Source: Ferdinandcohnia salidurans | Lineage (GTDB): Bacteria > Bacillota > Bacilli > Bacillales > Bacillaceae_L | DNA length: 64,000 nucleotides | Reading direction: 5' to 3' | NCBI RefSeq assembly: GCF_042680725.1 | Contig: NZ_JBHUEK010000025.1 | Span: forward strand, 620,001 to 684,000 | Shown here: piece after piece, positions 7,680-15,945 of the stretch | How the letters are laid out: each line of letters starts with the position of its first letter | Numbering within the stretch: position 1 is the first letter of the stretch | Made by a program: the position numbers and the translations under genes | Notes under the pieces: model-generated | What the model saw: only the letters and a program-made list of their open reading frames with translations | Databases searched by the model: none | Told to the model about the DNA's origin: nothing

Positions 7680-9063
7680 GCATTTTATCTGAATACCCGA
7701 ACATCCAAGTAAGAATGAATGCTACCGCTATTGCGATTACGTTCACGAGAATATAGAGCAAAATTTGTCCATTTAGATAAAGCAATGTTCCAGGAATTAC
7801 GGTGATTGCCATCCCTGTTGCTTTTAGTCCAAAGATTGAGGCAAAGAAACCACCAACTCCACCACCGATAATACCCATAATAAACGGTTTTCCATATCGA
7901 AGGTTAACCCCGAAAATAGCTGGTTCTGTGATTCCTAAAAATGCCGATAATGATGATGGTAGTGCTAAAGCTTTTAATTTTTTTGATTTTGTTTTTAATC
8001 CCACAGCTAAGGCTGCTCCACCTTGTGCCGCAGTTGCACAAGTAACAATCGCGTTATAAGGATTATTACCGAAGTTTTCAAGTAGTTGTATTTCTAATAA
8101 GTTAAAGACGTGATGGACACCTGTAATAACGATGATTTGGTTTAAGGCACCAATGACAATACCCGCTAATCCAAATGGCCACTCAAGTACCGCTACTGTT
8201 GCGTCTAAAATCAGGTTTTCAACTGTGTGGAATACGGGTCCAATTGCAAAGAGTGCTAAAGCAATCATGATTAGTAATGTTAAAAACGGCGTTACAATTA
8301 GATCCAATGCTTCTGGTACACGTTTACGAATCCATTTTTCAAGCTTCGCACCAACAATACCTGCGATAAAAGCTGGAATTACAGAACCTTGATAACCAAC
8401 CACTGGGATAAAGCCAAAGAATTTCAGTGGTTCAACTTCACCACCTGCAACTCCCCATGCGTTTGGCAATGATGGACTAACTAACATTAATCCAAGTATG
8501 AGTCCAATAGTTGGGTTTCCACCAAACACGCGGAATGTTGACCATGCTACTAGTGCTGGTAAGAAAATAAAGGCTGTATCCGTTAAAATTTGTGTAAATA
8601 AAATGAAGTTTTCTGGGATACTAGCAGGTGTTAAGCCAAACCATGCAAGGATTTGCTCTTGCATCACTAAGCCCCGAACACCCATGAAAAGGCCTGTTGC
8701 AACTAATGCTGGGATGATTGGAACGAATACGTCACCGAATGCTCTTATAGCACGTTGAAACGCATTTCCACTTTTTGCTGCCTCTTTTGATTGGTCGGCT
8801 TTCGTTGATGTTTCAATTCCAAGTTTCTCGACTTCTTCATAAATACGATTTACTGTTCCTGTACCAAGGATGACTTGGAATTGACCGGAGTTAAAGAATG
8901 CCCCCTTAACCTTATCTACATTTTCAATCTTTTCTTGGTTGATTTTTTCTTTATCTTGTACCATAATTCGTAATCTTGTCGCACAGTGTGCGGCAGAAAG
9001 GATGTTTTCTCTACCACCAACTGCTTCAATGATTTCTTCAGCAATTCGACGATTTTCTGACAT
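7666..9063 (-). CDS. scrA: PTS sucrose-specific EIIBC component
   Basis: This 465-residue membrane permease has an N-terminal EIIB domain with the phosphorylated cysteine in AAHCATRLR (Cys27), followed by a glucose/sucrose-type EIIC domain with about ten hydrophobic helices. There is no EIIA domain, so it must borrow one from another PTS protein, as is usual for this subfamily. It imports and phosphorylates sucrose to sucrose-6-phosphate, the substrate of the adjacent ScrB. The ATG at 9063 follows GAGGTGAAAGTA. Three palindromic operators lie within 120 bases upstream. Confidence 0.94.
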   Translation of the reverse strand: MSENRRIAEEIIEAVGGRENILSAAHCATRLRIMVQDKEKINQEKIENVDKVKGAFFNSGQFQVILGTGTVNRIYEEVEKLGIETSTKADQSKEAAKSGNAFQRAIRAFGDVFVPIIPALVATGLFMGVRGLVMQEQILAWFGLTPASIPENFILFTQILTDTAFIFLPALVAWSTFRVFGGNPTIGLILGLMLVSPSLPNAWGVAGGEVEPLKFFGFIPVVGYQGSVIPAFIAGIVGAKLEKWIRKRVPEALDLIVTPFLTLLIMIALALFAIGPVFHTVENLILDATVAVLEWPFGLAGIVIGALNQIIVITGVHHVFNLLEIQLLENFGNNPYNAIVTCATAAQGGAALAVGLKTKSKKLKALALPSSLSAFLGITEPAIFGVNLRYGKPFIMGIIGGGVGGFFASIFGLKATGMAITVIPGTLLYLNGQILLYILVNVIAIAVAFILTWMFGYSDKMQEGK

Positions 9064-9093
9064 TACTTTCACCTCTATTAAATAGTGTTTTGG

Positions 9094-9107
9094 TGTAATC
9101 GATTACA
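9094..9107. promoter_or_regulatory. LacI-type operator 1 (also fits the cre consensus)
   Basis: TGTAATCGATTACA is a perfect 14-bp palindrome, 31 bases before the scrA start. It fits both a LacI/ScrR-type operator and the CcpA cre consensus TGWAANCGNTNWCA. Confidence 0.8.
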
Positions 9108-9124
9108 TATACATTAAAAATATA

Positions 9125-9138
9125 GGTAATCGATTACA
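9125..9138. promoter_or_regulatory. LacI-type operator 2
   Basis: GGTAATCGATTACA contains the palindromic core GTAATCGATTAC. Its centre is 31 bp (about three helical turns) from operator 1. Confidence 0.78.
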
Positions 9139-9165
9139 TATCACTTAAAAAAATATAATAGCTCA

Positions 9166-9183
9166 TGTGTAATCGATTACACA
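9166..9183. promoter_or_regulatory. LacI-type operator 3
   Basis: TGTGTAATCGATTACACA is a perfect 18-bp palindrome, the strongest of the three. It lies just after the scrR stop (9200) and upstream of scrA. Its centre is 43 bp from operator 2. Confidence 0.82.
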
Positions 9184-9199
9184 ATCATTACAAAACCGA

Positions 9200-10186
9200 T
9201 TATATACTATCTCTAATTATTAGTCTATAGTCGATTTGTTTTTTTTCTAAGGAAATCCCTTCCTGCAATATTTGTAGTAATGTCTTCGCTGCTTCAGCTC
9301 CCGTATGCTCACTTAATAGGTCGACCGTTGTTAATTTAGGGGTGATATATTTTGATAAGTCGGACGCACCCATACCTGTAAGAGCCACATCTTTTGGAAC
9401 ATGTAATCCTTGCTCTTTGAGGTACTCCATAGCTCCAATGGCTAATCGGTCCGTAACAGCGACAATTGCAGTTGGTTTCTCAGAAGAAGATTCAATGATC
9501 GCTTTTGCCATCATATAGCCTGATTCAATCGTAAACTCCCCTTTTTGAATCCACTGATCTATAACAGGTAATTGGCTTTCCTCTAACGCAGCCAAATATC
9601 CCGCTTTACGCTTGTATCCTACCTCGTAATCTGACTCGTCTACACCGATAAAGGCAATTTTAGTGTGACCCTTATTGATCAAGAGATTGGTGATGTCTTT
9701 TGCAGCACCATGATTATTGTTAATAACGGATGGTATCCCCTCGAATTCCTGTCCAGTCGCCACAAAAGGTATTTTAAGTTTTTCGATTTCCTTAAGTAGT
9801 GCTTCACTTCGGTTTGTCGCAAGAAGAATGATACCATCAACCTGTTTGCTTTTTAAAAGTTTCACATACTCGATTTCTTTTTTCGGATCCAGATTTGTAT
9901 TGGTTAATAGAATTTGATAGCCGTGTTTGGCTAGTTCTTCGCTGATTCCACTCACAATTCTACTAGCTGTCTCAGTGCTTAATTTTGGTAAAATGACACC
10001 AATGACATTGGATTGCTTTGTCCGTAATGCCTTTGCATGCTCACTGGGAATATAACCTGTTTCATCAATAATTTTTAAGATTCGCTTGCGAACATCATCA
10101 CTCACATATCCTGAGTTGTTCAGCACGCGTGAAACAGTTGCACTAGACACATTAGCCAGCTTCGCAATTTCCTTCATCGTAATCAT
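9200..10186 (-). CDS. scrR: LacI-family repressor of the sucrose operon
   Basis: This 328-residue regulator starts MITMKEIAKLANVSSATVSR, a textbook LacI helix-turn-helix plus hinge, followed by a periplasmic-binding-protein-like effector domain. The ATG at 10186 is chosen because GGAGG lies 7 bases before it; the longer upstream frame has no ribosome-binding site. It lies directly upstream of scrA, and the three ATCGAT-centred operators between them are the kind this family binds. It should repress scrABK until a sucrose-derived sugar binds. No copy of the operator was seen before scrR itself. Confidence 0.9.
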   Translation of the reverse strand: MITMKEIAKLANVSSATVSRVLNNSGYVSDDVRKRILKIIDETGYIPSEHAKALRTKQSNVIGVILPKLSTETASRIVSGISEELAKHGYQILLTNTNLDPKKEIEYVKLLKSKQVDGIILLATNRSEALLKEIEKLKIPFVATGQEFEGIPSVINNNHGAAKDITNLLINKGHTKIAFIGVDESDYEVGYKRKAGYLAALEESQLPVIDQWIQKGEFTIESGYMMAKAIIESSSEKPTAIVAVTDRLAIGAMEYLKEQGLHVPKDVALTGMGASDLSKYITPKLTTVDLLSEHTGAEAAKTLLQILQEGISLEKKQIDYRLIIRDSI

Positions 10187-10317
10187 GTCATTTCCTCCAT
10201 TACAGTTCATCCTCTTTATTGTACACAAAACTTTCAGAGACAAAAGGAAATTTTAATTGTTGTGGAGAATATTTGTTTTAACAGGATCCAATTAGACACC
10301 TGAATCGATAAAAGGTC

Positions 10318-11163
10318 GTGAAGAAAATGATTGTTAAGCTCGATGCTGTTAACTTTATAAATGTGAAACCACTCCTCACTGGACTAGAAAACCATCCCGT
10401 TATGAATGGAGTGATTGATGGTAATAATCCTGGTGAGATATACGTAGACAACCTGAGAAATCCTAACACTGCCTTTATTTGGGCAAAAAATGAGATGTTC
10501 TATCTTTGCGGAAGGGTTGATAATCAGGTGTTTAATTCAGAACTAGAAGAATATATCGCATCTGTGATCCGCCCTGACGCACTCCCAGAGGAGGATACGT
10601 TAAATCTCGAAATTTACCCAAATCATGAATGGAATGGATCTATTGAATCCATTTTTACGAGAGTTTCACTTCTGAAAGGCGAGCGTGTGCCGTTTGTTTT
10701 TCATAAAGAATGGTTTAATGCTAGCGATTCTAGAGGTGTGCCTGAAGGTTACGAGGTAAAACCAATTAGTCCGGAGCTAATTGAAGGAGATAGAGACCAT
10801 ATTGTTAAAAATGAAATTATAAAATTTTGGGGAGAATCCCTTGATTTATTTTTTCAAAAGGGCTTTGGGTATGCCGTTGTTCAAGGATCAACTGTGATTG
10901 GAACTTGTCTCTCTGTTTTTGTATCTGAAAATGAATACGAAATTGGAATTAACACATATGACACAAACCACCGGGGCAAAGGACTTGCTACCGCAATGGC
11001 AAGGGCCTTTATCGAAGAATGTCTAAGTCGGGATGTAACCCCTCACTGGACAACGGAGTCGTTTCGTAAAGACTCGATTGCAATTGCAAAGAAGCTCGGC
11101 TTTGAACAGTTAGAACATTACCCCGTTTATTACTTGCCGTTTGAGAAATTTTTGATCAAATAA
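10318..11163 (+). CDS. GNAT-family acetyltransferase, ZmaR-like (PF12746 type)
   Basis: This 281-residue protein has a divergent N-terminal half (residues 1-140) and a C-terminal GNAT domain with the acetyl-CoA loop motif NHRGKGLATAMARAFIEECL (roughly residues 220-240). The architecture matches the family that includes the zwittermicin-resistance acetyltransferase ZmaR, but the substrate is unknown. Start is uncertain: GTG at 10318 or ATG at 10327. It is monocistronic and shares a bidirectional terminator with the next gene. Confidence 0.72.
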   Translation: MKKMIVKLDAVNFINVKPLLTGLENHPVMNGVIDGNNPGEIYVDNLRNPNTAFIWAKNEMFYLCGRVDNQVFNSELEEYIASVIRPDALPEEDTLNLEIYPNHEWNGSIESIFTRVSLLKGERVPFVFHKEWFNASDSRGVPEGYEVKPISPELIEGDRDHIVKNEIIKFWGESLDLFFQKGFGYAVVQGSTVIGTCLSVFVSENEYEIGINTYDTNHRGKGLATAMARAFIEECLSRDVTPHWTTESFRKDSIAIAKKLGFEQLEHYPVYYLPFEKFLIK

Positions 11164-11197
11164 GGAGTTCACCGTTTGGTGAACTCCTTATTTTTTT
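11162..11197. terminator. Bidirectional terminator between two convergent acetyltransferase genes
   Basis: AAGGAGTTCACC pairs perfectly with GGTGAACTCCTT (loop GTTT), then ATTTTTTT. On the minus strand the same hairpin encodes the last codons and the stop of the neighbouring gene. Confidence 0.85.
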
Positions 11198-11672
11198 CTT
11201 CTATAGTAAACTCCTGAATTGAACAGTTTCTTTCATCAAATCGTTCCTCAAAGTTTCCCTTCGTACATTTTGAAATGATATTTCTCCAAAACTCCCGGGC
11301 ACGCTCATTCTTTTCCGACTGTTGCACATACCACCTTCCAGGAAATATTGAAAAGATTTGCTCGGCAACATTGGAGCCAATACCTTTTCCCTCATAACCT
11401 CTCATGATAAAAAATTCTTCTATCGAATTGGGCTCTTTCTCTGATTGACTTTGCAATAAAACAAATCCTGCAAGTAAACCATCCACTTTTACAAAATAAG
11501 CATGATGGTTACATTCGGTCCAATAGACATCCAGATTAAATCTAACAAAACGCCCATTATCTTTTATCGTTATACTACTCATATACTTCGTAAATTCATA
11601 TATATAAAATTGCATGAGATTATGTAAAACGTCTTCTTCCTCTTTTGAAACGGCTTGTATTTGTATGTCCAT
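11169..11672 (-). CDS. GNAT-family N-acetyltransferase
   Basis: This 167-residue single-domain GNAT protein has the acetyl-CoA pyrophosphate-binding motif GYEGKGIGSNVAEQIF at about residues 92-107. A run of aromatic and charged residues in the N-terminal third probably forms the acceptor site; the substrate cannot be predicted. It begins 16 bases after the kynA stop, so the two may be co-transcribed. The last codons overlap the bidirectional terminator. Confidence 0.75.
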   Translation of the reverse strand: MDIQIQAVSKEEEDVLHNLMQFYIYEFTKYMSSITIKDNGRFVRFNLDVYWTECNHHAYFVKVDGLLAGFVLLQSQSEKEPNSIEEFFIMRGYEGKGIGSNVAEQIFSIFPGRWYVQQSEKNERAREFWRNIISKCTKGNFEERFDERNCSIQEFTIEEKNKEFTKR

Positions 11673-11688
11673 TTTTACGTAAGCCCCT

Positions 11689-12510
11689 TTATAATTTTGT
11701 CCGCATATTCCATAGTTCTGGGAAAAACCGATGATTGATCACCTGCTTTAAGTACTCAACCCCTGCCGAACCTCCAGTCCCTCTTTTATATCCGATAATT
11801 CTTTCAACCGTAATCATGTGATTATAGCGCCATTTCTGTTGGTGGGATTCTATATCAACTAACTTCTCCGCAAGCTCATAAAAATCCCAATATTTATCAA
11901 CATTTTGATAGACTTCTAGCCATGCCTGTTCAACACTTTCGTTCGCTTTGTAATCCTCCGTCCAATCTCTTTCGAGGCATGATTTATCGATATTAAAGCC
12001 CCTTTTTGAAAGAGCTAAAATCGCTGCATCATAGATGCTTTTCTCTTGAAGCGCATTTTCAACCTGTTTGTAAATTTCAGGTTGATGCTTATATACCCCA
12101 AGCACATTCGGCTTCTTATGACCAAATGCAAACTCGATTAACCGATTTTGATAGGATTGGAAGCCTGATGACTTTCCGAGCTCTCCCCTAAATTCCATAT
12201 ATTCAGAGGGAGTTAGTGTTGAGAGAACGTCCCAGGACTGAATCAATTGCTGCTGAATTTTTGAGACCCTTGATAGCATCTTAAAAGCCGGTTCGAGGTC
12301 ATTGTTTAAAATAGACGCTTTTGCTCCATTCATTTCATGTAAGATAAGCTTCATCCAAAGCTCACTCGTTTGATGGATAATGATAAAAAGCATTTCATCA
12401 TGGTGCTCGGAAAGACGGTGCTGGCTTGAGAGTAATGTATCTAACTGAAGATAGTCACCATATGTCATCTCCTTCGATAAATCATTATAAATGCCATCGT
12501 TTTTACTCAT
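11689..12510 (-). CDS. kynA: Tryptophan 2,3-dioxygenase
   Basis: This 273-residue haem enzyme opens the indole ring of L-tryptophan to N-formylkynurenine, the first step of the kynurenine route. Hallmarks are FIIIHQTSELWMKL (distal His contacting substrate), YMEFRGELG (substrate-binding Arg) and WRYNHMITVERIIG (haem-ligand His) followed by KRGTGGSAG. The ATG at 12510 follows AAGGGAG at 6 bases and replaces a longer frame without a ribosome-binding site. No kynB or kynU is adjacent, unlike the kynABU clusters of some bacilli. Confidence 0.95.
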   Translation of the reverse strand: MSKNDGIYNDLSKEMTYGDYLQLDTLLSSQHRLSEHHDEMLFIIIHQTSELWMKLILHEMNGAKASILNNDLEPAFKMLSRVSKIQQQLIQSWDVLSTLTPSEYMEFRGELGKSSGFQSYQNRLIEFAFGHKKPNVLGVYKHQPEIYKQVENALQEKSIYDAAILALSKRGFNIDKSCLERDWTEDYKANESVEQAWLEVYQNVDKYWDFYELAEKLVDIESHQQKWRYNHMITVERIIGYKRGTGGSAGVEYLKQVINHRFFPELWNMRTKL

Positions 12511-12666
12511 AGACGTCTCCCTTCGAATTGAAGATGGTGTTTGTATGATCGAACGATTATACACCCTTACTTTCTATGAATATGCCGAAATTCCTTTATA
12601 TTTCATGAACTTTTTGATTGGGCTCAAGGCTATCGATATTAGCCAAAAAGCCAACACCTATCCAAA

Positions 12667-12702
12667 ATAAAAAGCCTCCTGGAATTTAATCCGGAAGGCC
12701 TC
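12667..12702 (-). terminator. Terminator after the ThrE-type exporter pair
   Basis: On the minus strand GCCTTCCGG pairs with CCAGGAGGC, with one mismatch and a G-U pair, followed by TTTTTATTTT. Confidence 0.65.
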
Positions 12703-12704
12703 TA

Positions 12705-13136
12705 CTAAGCTCTCTTCTTTCTCCTTATAATCAACTGATTCATCACCTCGGATAAGACAAGTCCGAAGGCAATCGCGCCTGAGATCATAAATGCCCTTGC
12801 TGCCAGTGGTAGTGCTGTTGAATATTCATTTTCAACAAAATTCCGCATCGCGTTATATGCAATGCCACCCGGCACCAACGGGATGATTCCAACGATACTG
12901 TAGATAATCACTGGGTTTTTATAGACCTTTGCAAAGATATGGCTGATGACAGCAACCAAAAAAGATGCAGCAAGGGTCGCATACACCGCATCAACCCCAT
13001 GAAAGAATAAGAAGATATATAACATCCAACCAATCATCCCGACAAACCCACATTTTATAAGTGACTTTTTCGGAACATTGAAGATGATTCCAAATGTACT
13101 TGAAGCAACTAAGCTTGTAATCAAATGGGAAAACAT
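12705..13136 (-). CDS. ThrE-type threonine/serine exporter, C-terminal half (YjjB-like)
   Basis: This 143-residue integral membrane protein has about four to five hydrophobic helices and the motif VPGGIAYNAMRNFV, typical of the small C-terminal half of split ThrE exporters. In Corynebacterium ThrE both halves are one polypeptide; here, as in YjjP/YjjB, they are separate. It starts 17 bases after its partner's stop, with AAAGGAG before the ATG. Export of threonine, serine or a similar compound (succinate for YjjPB) is inferred from family only. Confidence 0.78.
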   Translation of the reverse strand: MFSHLITSLVASSTFGIIFNVPKKSLIKCGFVGMIGWMLYIFLFFHGVDAVYATLAASFLVAVISHIFAKVYKNPVIIYSIVGIIPLVPGGIAYNAMRNFVENEYSTALPLAARAFMISGAIAFGLVLSEVMNQLIIRRKKRA

Positions 13137-13153
13137 TTTAAACTCCTTTCATA

Positions 13154-13897
13154 TTAAAGAATGGCCAGCACGACAGCTATCCCTGTGCCAATTGCTAAAG
13201 CAGTTAAAAAAGCTTCTGCACCTTTTGAAATCCCCGAAACAAGGTGACCTGCAATCAAATCCCTGATTGCATTTGTAATTAATAACCCAGGTACAAGTGG
13301 CATCACGGAACCTATGATTATTTTATCAAGCTCTGCTCCAACCCCAGTAACGATAAAAAGATAGGCAACCACTCCAATCACAAACGATGCCATAATCTCA
13401 GCAAAAAATTTGATTCGAACCAATCGATGAAGAAATACAAAAATGGAAAACCCGACTCCACCTGTAATACATGATGGAATAAAGTCTACCCAGGTTCCTA
13501 GGAACATGATCGTAAAACAGCCGCTAGCTATGGCTGCTGAAAAAATCTGAATCCAAATGGGATAAGAAAGATCTTTTTTGGAAAGTGCGTCTAGCTCACG
13601 CTTTGCATCTGGAAGCGTTAATTCCCCACTACTTATTTTACGAGAAATGCCATTAACAAGAGTTACTCTTTCTAAATCCGTAGATCGCTCATTGATTCGT
13701 ATTAAATTAGAAGGTTCTGTTTCACTCGTCGAAAACATGATTGCAGTTGGTGTTACATAGCTATGAGACGTTACATTCCCAAAAGCTGCGGCCATACGAT
13801 TCATCGTGTCCTCGACTCGATACGTTTCTGCCCCACTCTCAAGCATGATTTTCCCCGCTAACAGGCAGATTTCCATAATTTCATTTTTATTTTCCAT
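13154..13897 (-). CDS. ThrE-type threonine/serine exporter, N-terminal half (YjjP-like)
   Basis: This 247-residue protein has a cytoplasmic N-terminal region with the family motif LESGAETYRVEDTMNR at about residues 20-35. Five hydrophobic helices follow, with VMPLVPGLLITNAIRDL near the C-terminus. It is the partner of the downstream 143-residue gene. ATG 13897 is preferred: an AGG-containing ribosome-binding site precedes it, and the upstream frame starts with TTG. Confidence 0.8.
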   Translation of the reverse strand: MENKNEIMEICLLAGKIMLESGAETYRVEDTMNRMAAAFGNVTSHSYVTPTAIMFSTSETEPSNLIRINERSTDLERVTLVNGISRKISSGELTLPDAKRELDALSKKDLSYPIWIQIFSAAIASGCFTIMFLGTWVDFIPSCITGGVGFSIFVFLHRLVRIKFFAEIMASFVIGVVAYLFIVTGVGAELDKIIIGSVMPLVPGLLITNAIRDLIAGHLVSGISKGAEAFLTALAIGTGIAVVLAIL

Positions 13898-13920
13898 AAA
13901 ACCTCGCTCCAATAAATTCA

Positions 13921-14053
13921 AATGCGCCTTGGCGTATTTGCGCCCAGATTTTTTCGATCTTGATCGAAAAACTTCCTCTGAAAATCTGTGGCATCCGCCG
14001 GAGGCTTAAAACTTTATTCAGTGGGGTTCAACCCCCAGTGAATAAAGTTGATA
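13921..14053. repeat. Compound structured intergenic element with three hairpins
   Basis: Three stem-loops are packed in about 130 bases: TTTTTCGATC/GATCGAAAAA (13950-13971, perfect), an alternative outer pair CAGATTTT/AAAATCTG (13946-13953 with 13981-13988), and AACTTTATTCA...TGAATAAAGTT (about 14009-14047, one internal mismatch) enclosing a GGGG/CCCC inner stem. No gene is present. It looks like a dispersed bacillar repeat, but only one copy is in this window. Confidence 0.6.
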
Positions 14054-14244
14054 ATTTCAGATACAGTAAAGCTTATATGAAAGACATCCTAATAATCAAC
14101 TTAAACTTTGGTAAACATGAGAATAATGGAAATTATTCTGGTTTTATGATATATTCATCAATTATAGTACCGTTCAAAAGGAAAGGAAGCAATTAGTAGT
14201 ACCAAGACTTTTTGAACGCCCAGTAAAGGATAACGAAAGAGGTT

Positions 14245-15909
14245 ATGGCCGTGGAAAATAATAACATTTCAAATTTTATTAGAAATATCATAATCGACGA
14301 TTTAGAAACTGGAAAGCGCGACCATGTTGTGACCCGCTTCCCACCAGAACCAAATGGGTATTTACATATCGGGCACGCTAAATCAATCATCCTAAATTTT
14401 GACCTTGCGGATGAATTTAAAGGTAGAACAAACCTACGATTTGATGATACAAACCCTTTAAAAGAGGACATTGAGTTTGTGAACTCGATTAAAGAAGATG
14501 TAAAATGGCTTGGATATGATTGGGACGGTTTATTTTTTGCATCGAATTACTTTGAGGAAATGTACGACCGGGCTATTTTACTCATTAAAAAGGGTCTTGC
14601 ATATGTGGATGATTTAAGCGCAGATGAAATCCGTGAATATCGTGGAACCCTAACAGAGCCAGGAAAAGAAAGTCCATATCGCGATCGTACAATCGAGGAA
14701 AACCTTGAGCTATTTGAAAACATGCGCGCTGGCAAGTATGAAAATGGTGAAAAAGTGCTTCGTGCAAAAATTGATATGAAGTCACCAAACATTAATCTAC
14801 GTGACCCAGTTATATACCGAATTTCTCATACAACTCATCATAATACTGGTGATAAATGGTGCATCTATCCATTGTATGCTTTTGCTCATCCGATTGAGGA
14901 TGCAATTGAAGGTGTAACTCACTCCATCTGTACAATTGAATTCGAGGATCAACGTCCTTTTTATAATTGGGTTGTAGAGCAATGTGAAATGGAAAGTACA
15001 CCTCAACAAATTGAATTTGGCCGTATCAATTTAACAAATACGGTGATGAGCAAGCGTAAGCTAAAGCTTCTTGTAGATGAAGGCTATGTGGATGGATGGG
15101 ACGACCCCCGCATGCCAACCATTTCTGGGCTTAGAAGAAAAGGATATACACCTGAAGCAATCCGTACATTCTTGCGTGAGCTAGGGGTTGCGAAAAACAA
15201 CGGAACTGTTGATACACAAATGCTTGAGCATTTCGTTCGTGAAGATTTAAAGCTTAAAGCACCTCGTACAATGGGGGTTATCAATCCGCTGAAGGTAGTT
15301 ATCACCAACTATCCAGAAGGACAAGTAGAAATGCTGGATGCAGAAATTAACCCTGAAAATCCGGAAATGGGGACAAGACAAATCCCATTCTCTCGCGAAA
15401 TCTATATCGAGCAAGAGGATTTCATGGAAAATCCGCCGAAAAAGTACTTCCGTCTTTTCCCTGGCAATGAGGTTCGTCTAAAGCACGCGTACTTCATTAA
15501 ATGTGAAGAAGTCATTAAGGATGAGGAAGGAAATGTGGTGGAGCTTCGTTGTACGTATGACCCTGAAACAAAGAGTGGTACAGGCTTTACAGGTCGTAAG
15601 GTAAAAGGTACGATTCACTGGGTCGAGGCAACACAAGCGGTTCCTGCTGAGTTCCGTCTGTATGAGCCACTTATTTTAGATTCAGACGAAAATGAGGAAG
15701 ATGCGGACAAAACATTCCTAGATTACGTCAATCCAAATTCACTTGAGGTTTTAAATGGATTCGTTGAGCCGAACATGAATGATGTGAAGCCACATGACAA
15801 GTTCCAATTCTTTAGACATGGTTACTTTAACGTCGATCCGACGCACTCTACAGATAACCATCCCGTCTTTAACCGAACTGTTTCATTGAAAAGTTCATTT
15901 AAATTATAA
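14245..15909 (+). CDS. glnS: Glutamine--tRNA ligase (GlnRS)
   Basis: This 554-residue class I synthetase has PPEPNGYLHIGHAKS (HIGH motif at residues 41-44), the GlnRS version of KMSKS (VMSKRKL, about residue 268), and a C-terminal pair of beta-barrel anticodon-binding domains of GlnRS/GluRS-II type. It charges tRNA-Gln directly with glutamine. There is no C-terminal YqeY extension. Start: ATG 14245 has a very short spacing to AGAGG; GTG 14251 has better spacing, so the start may be two codons in. Most bacilli instead use the GatCAB transamidation route. Confidence 0.96.
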   Translation: MAVENNNISNFIRNIIIDDLETGKRDHVVTRFPPEPNGYLHIGHAKSIILNFDLADEFKGRTNLRFDDTNPLKEDIEFVNSIKEDVKWLGYDWDGLFFASNYFEEMYDRAILLIKKGLAYVDDLSADEIREYRGTLTEPGKESPYRDRTIEENLELFENMRAGKYENGEKVLRAKIDMKSPNINLRDPVIYRISHTTHHNTGDKWCIYPLYAFAHPIEDAIEGVTHSICTIEFEDQRPFYNWVVEQCEMESTPQQIEFGRINLTNTVMSKRKLKLLVDEGYVDGWDDPRMPTISGLRRKGYTPEAIRTFLRELGVAKNNGTVDTQMLEHFVREDLKLKAPRTMGVINPLKVVITNYPEGQVEMLDAEINPENPEMGTRQIPFSREIYIEQEDFMENPPKKYFRLFPGNEVRLKHAYFIKCEEVIKDEEGNVVELRCTYDPETKSGTGFTGRKVKGTIHWVEATQAVPAEFRLYEPLILDSDENEEDADKTFLDYVNPNSLEVLNGFVEPNMNDVKPHDKFQFFRHGYFNVDPTHSTDNHPVFNRTVSLKSSFKL

Positions 15910-15910
15910 A

Positions 15911-15945
15911 AAAAGACTCGTGCCCAAGCACGAGTCTTCTTTCTT
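15911..15945. terminator. Bidirectional terminator between glnS and the SpoIID-domain gene
   Basis: AAGACTCGTGC and GCACGAGTCTT form a perfect 11-bp stem (loop CCAA), followed by CTTTCTT on the plus strand and flanked by A-runs that serve the minus strand. Confidence 0.85.

Noticed and set aside
14054..14244. T-box leader for glnS
   Set aside because: No AGGGTGG-type T-box sequence or specifier stem was found; the only structure upstream is the compound hairpin element.
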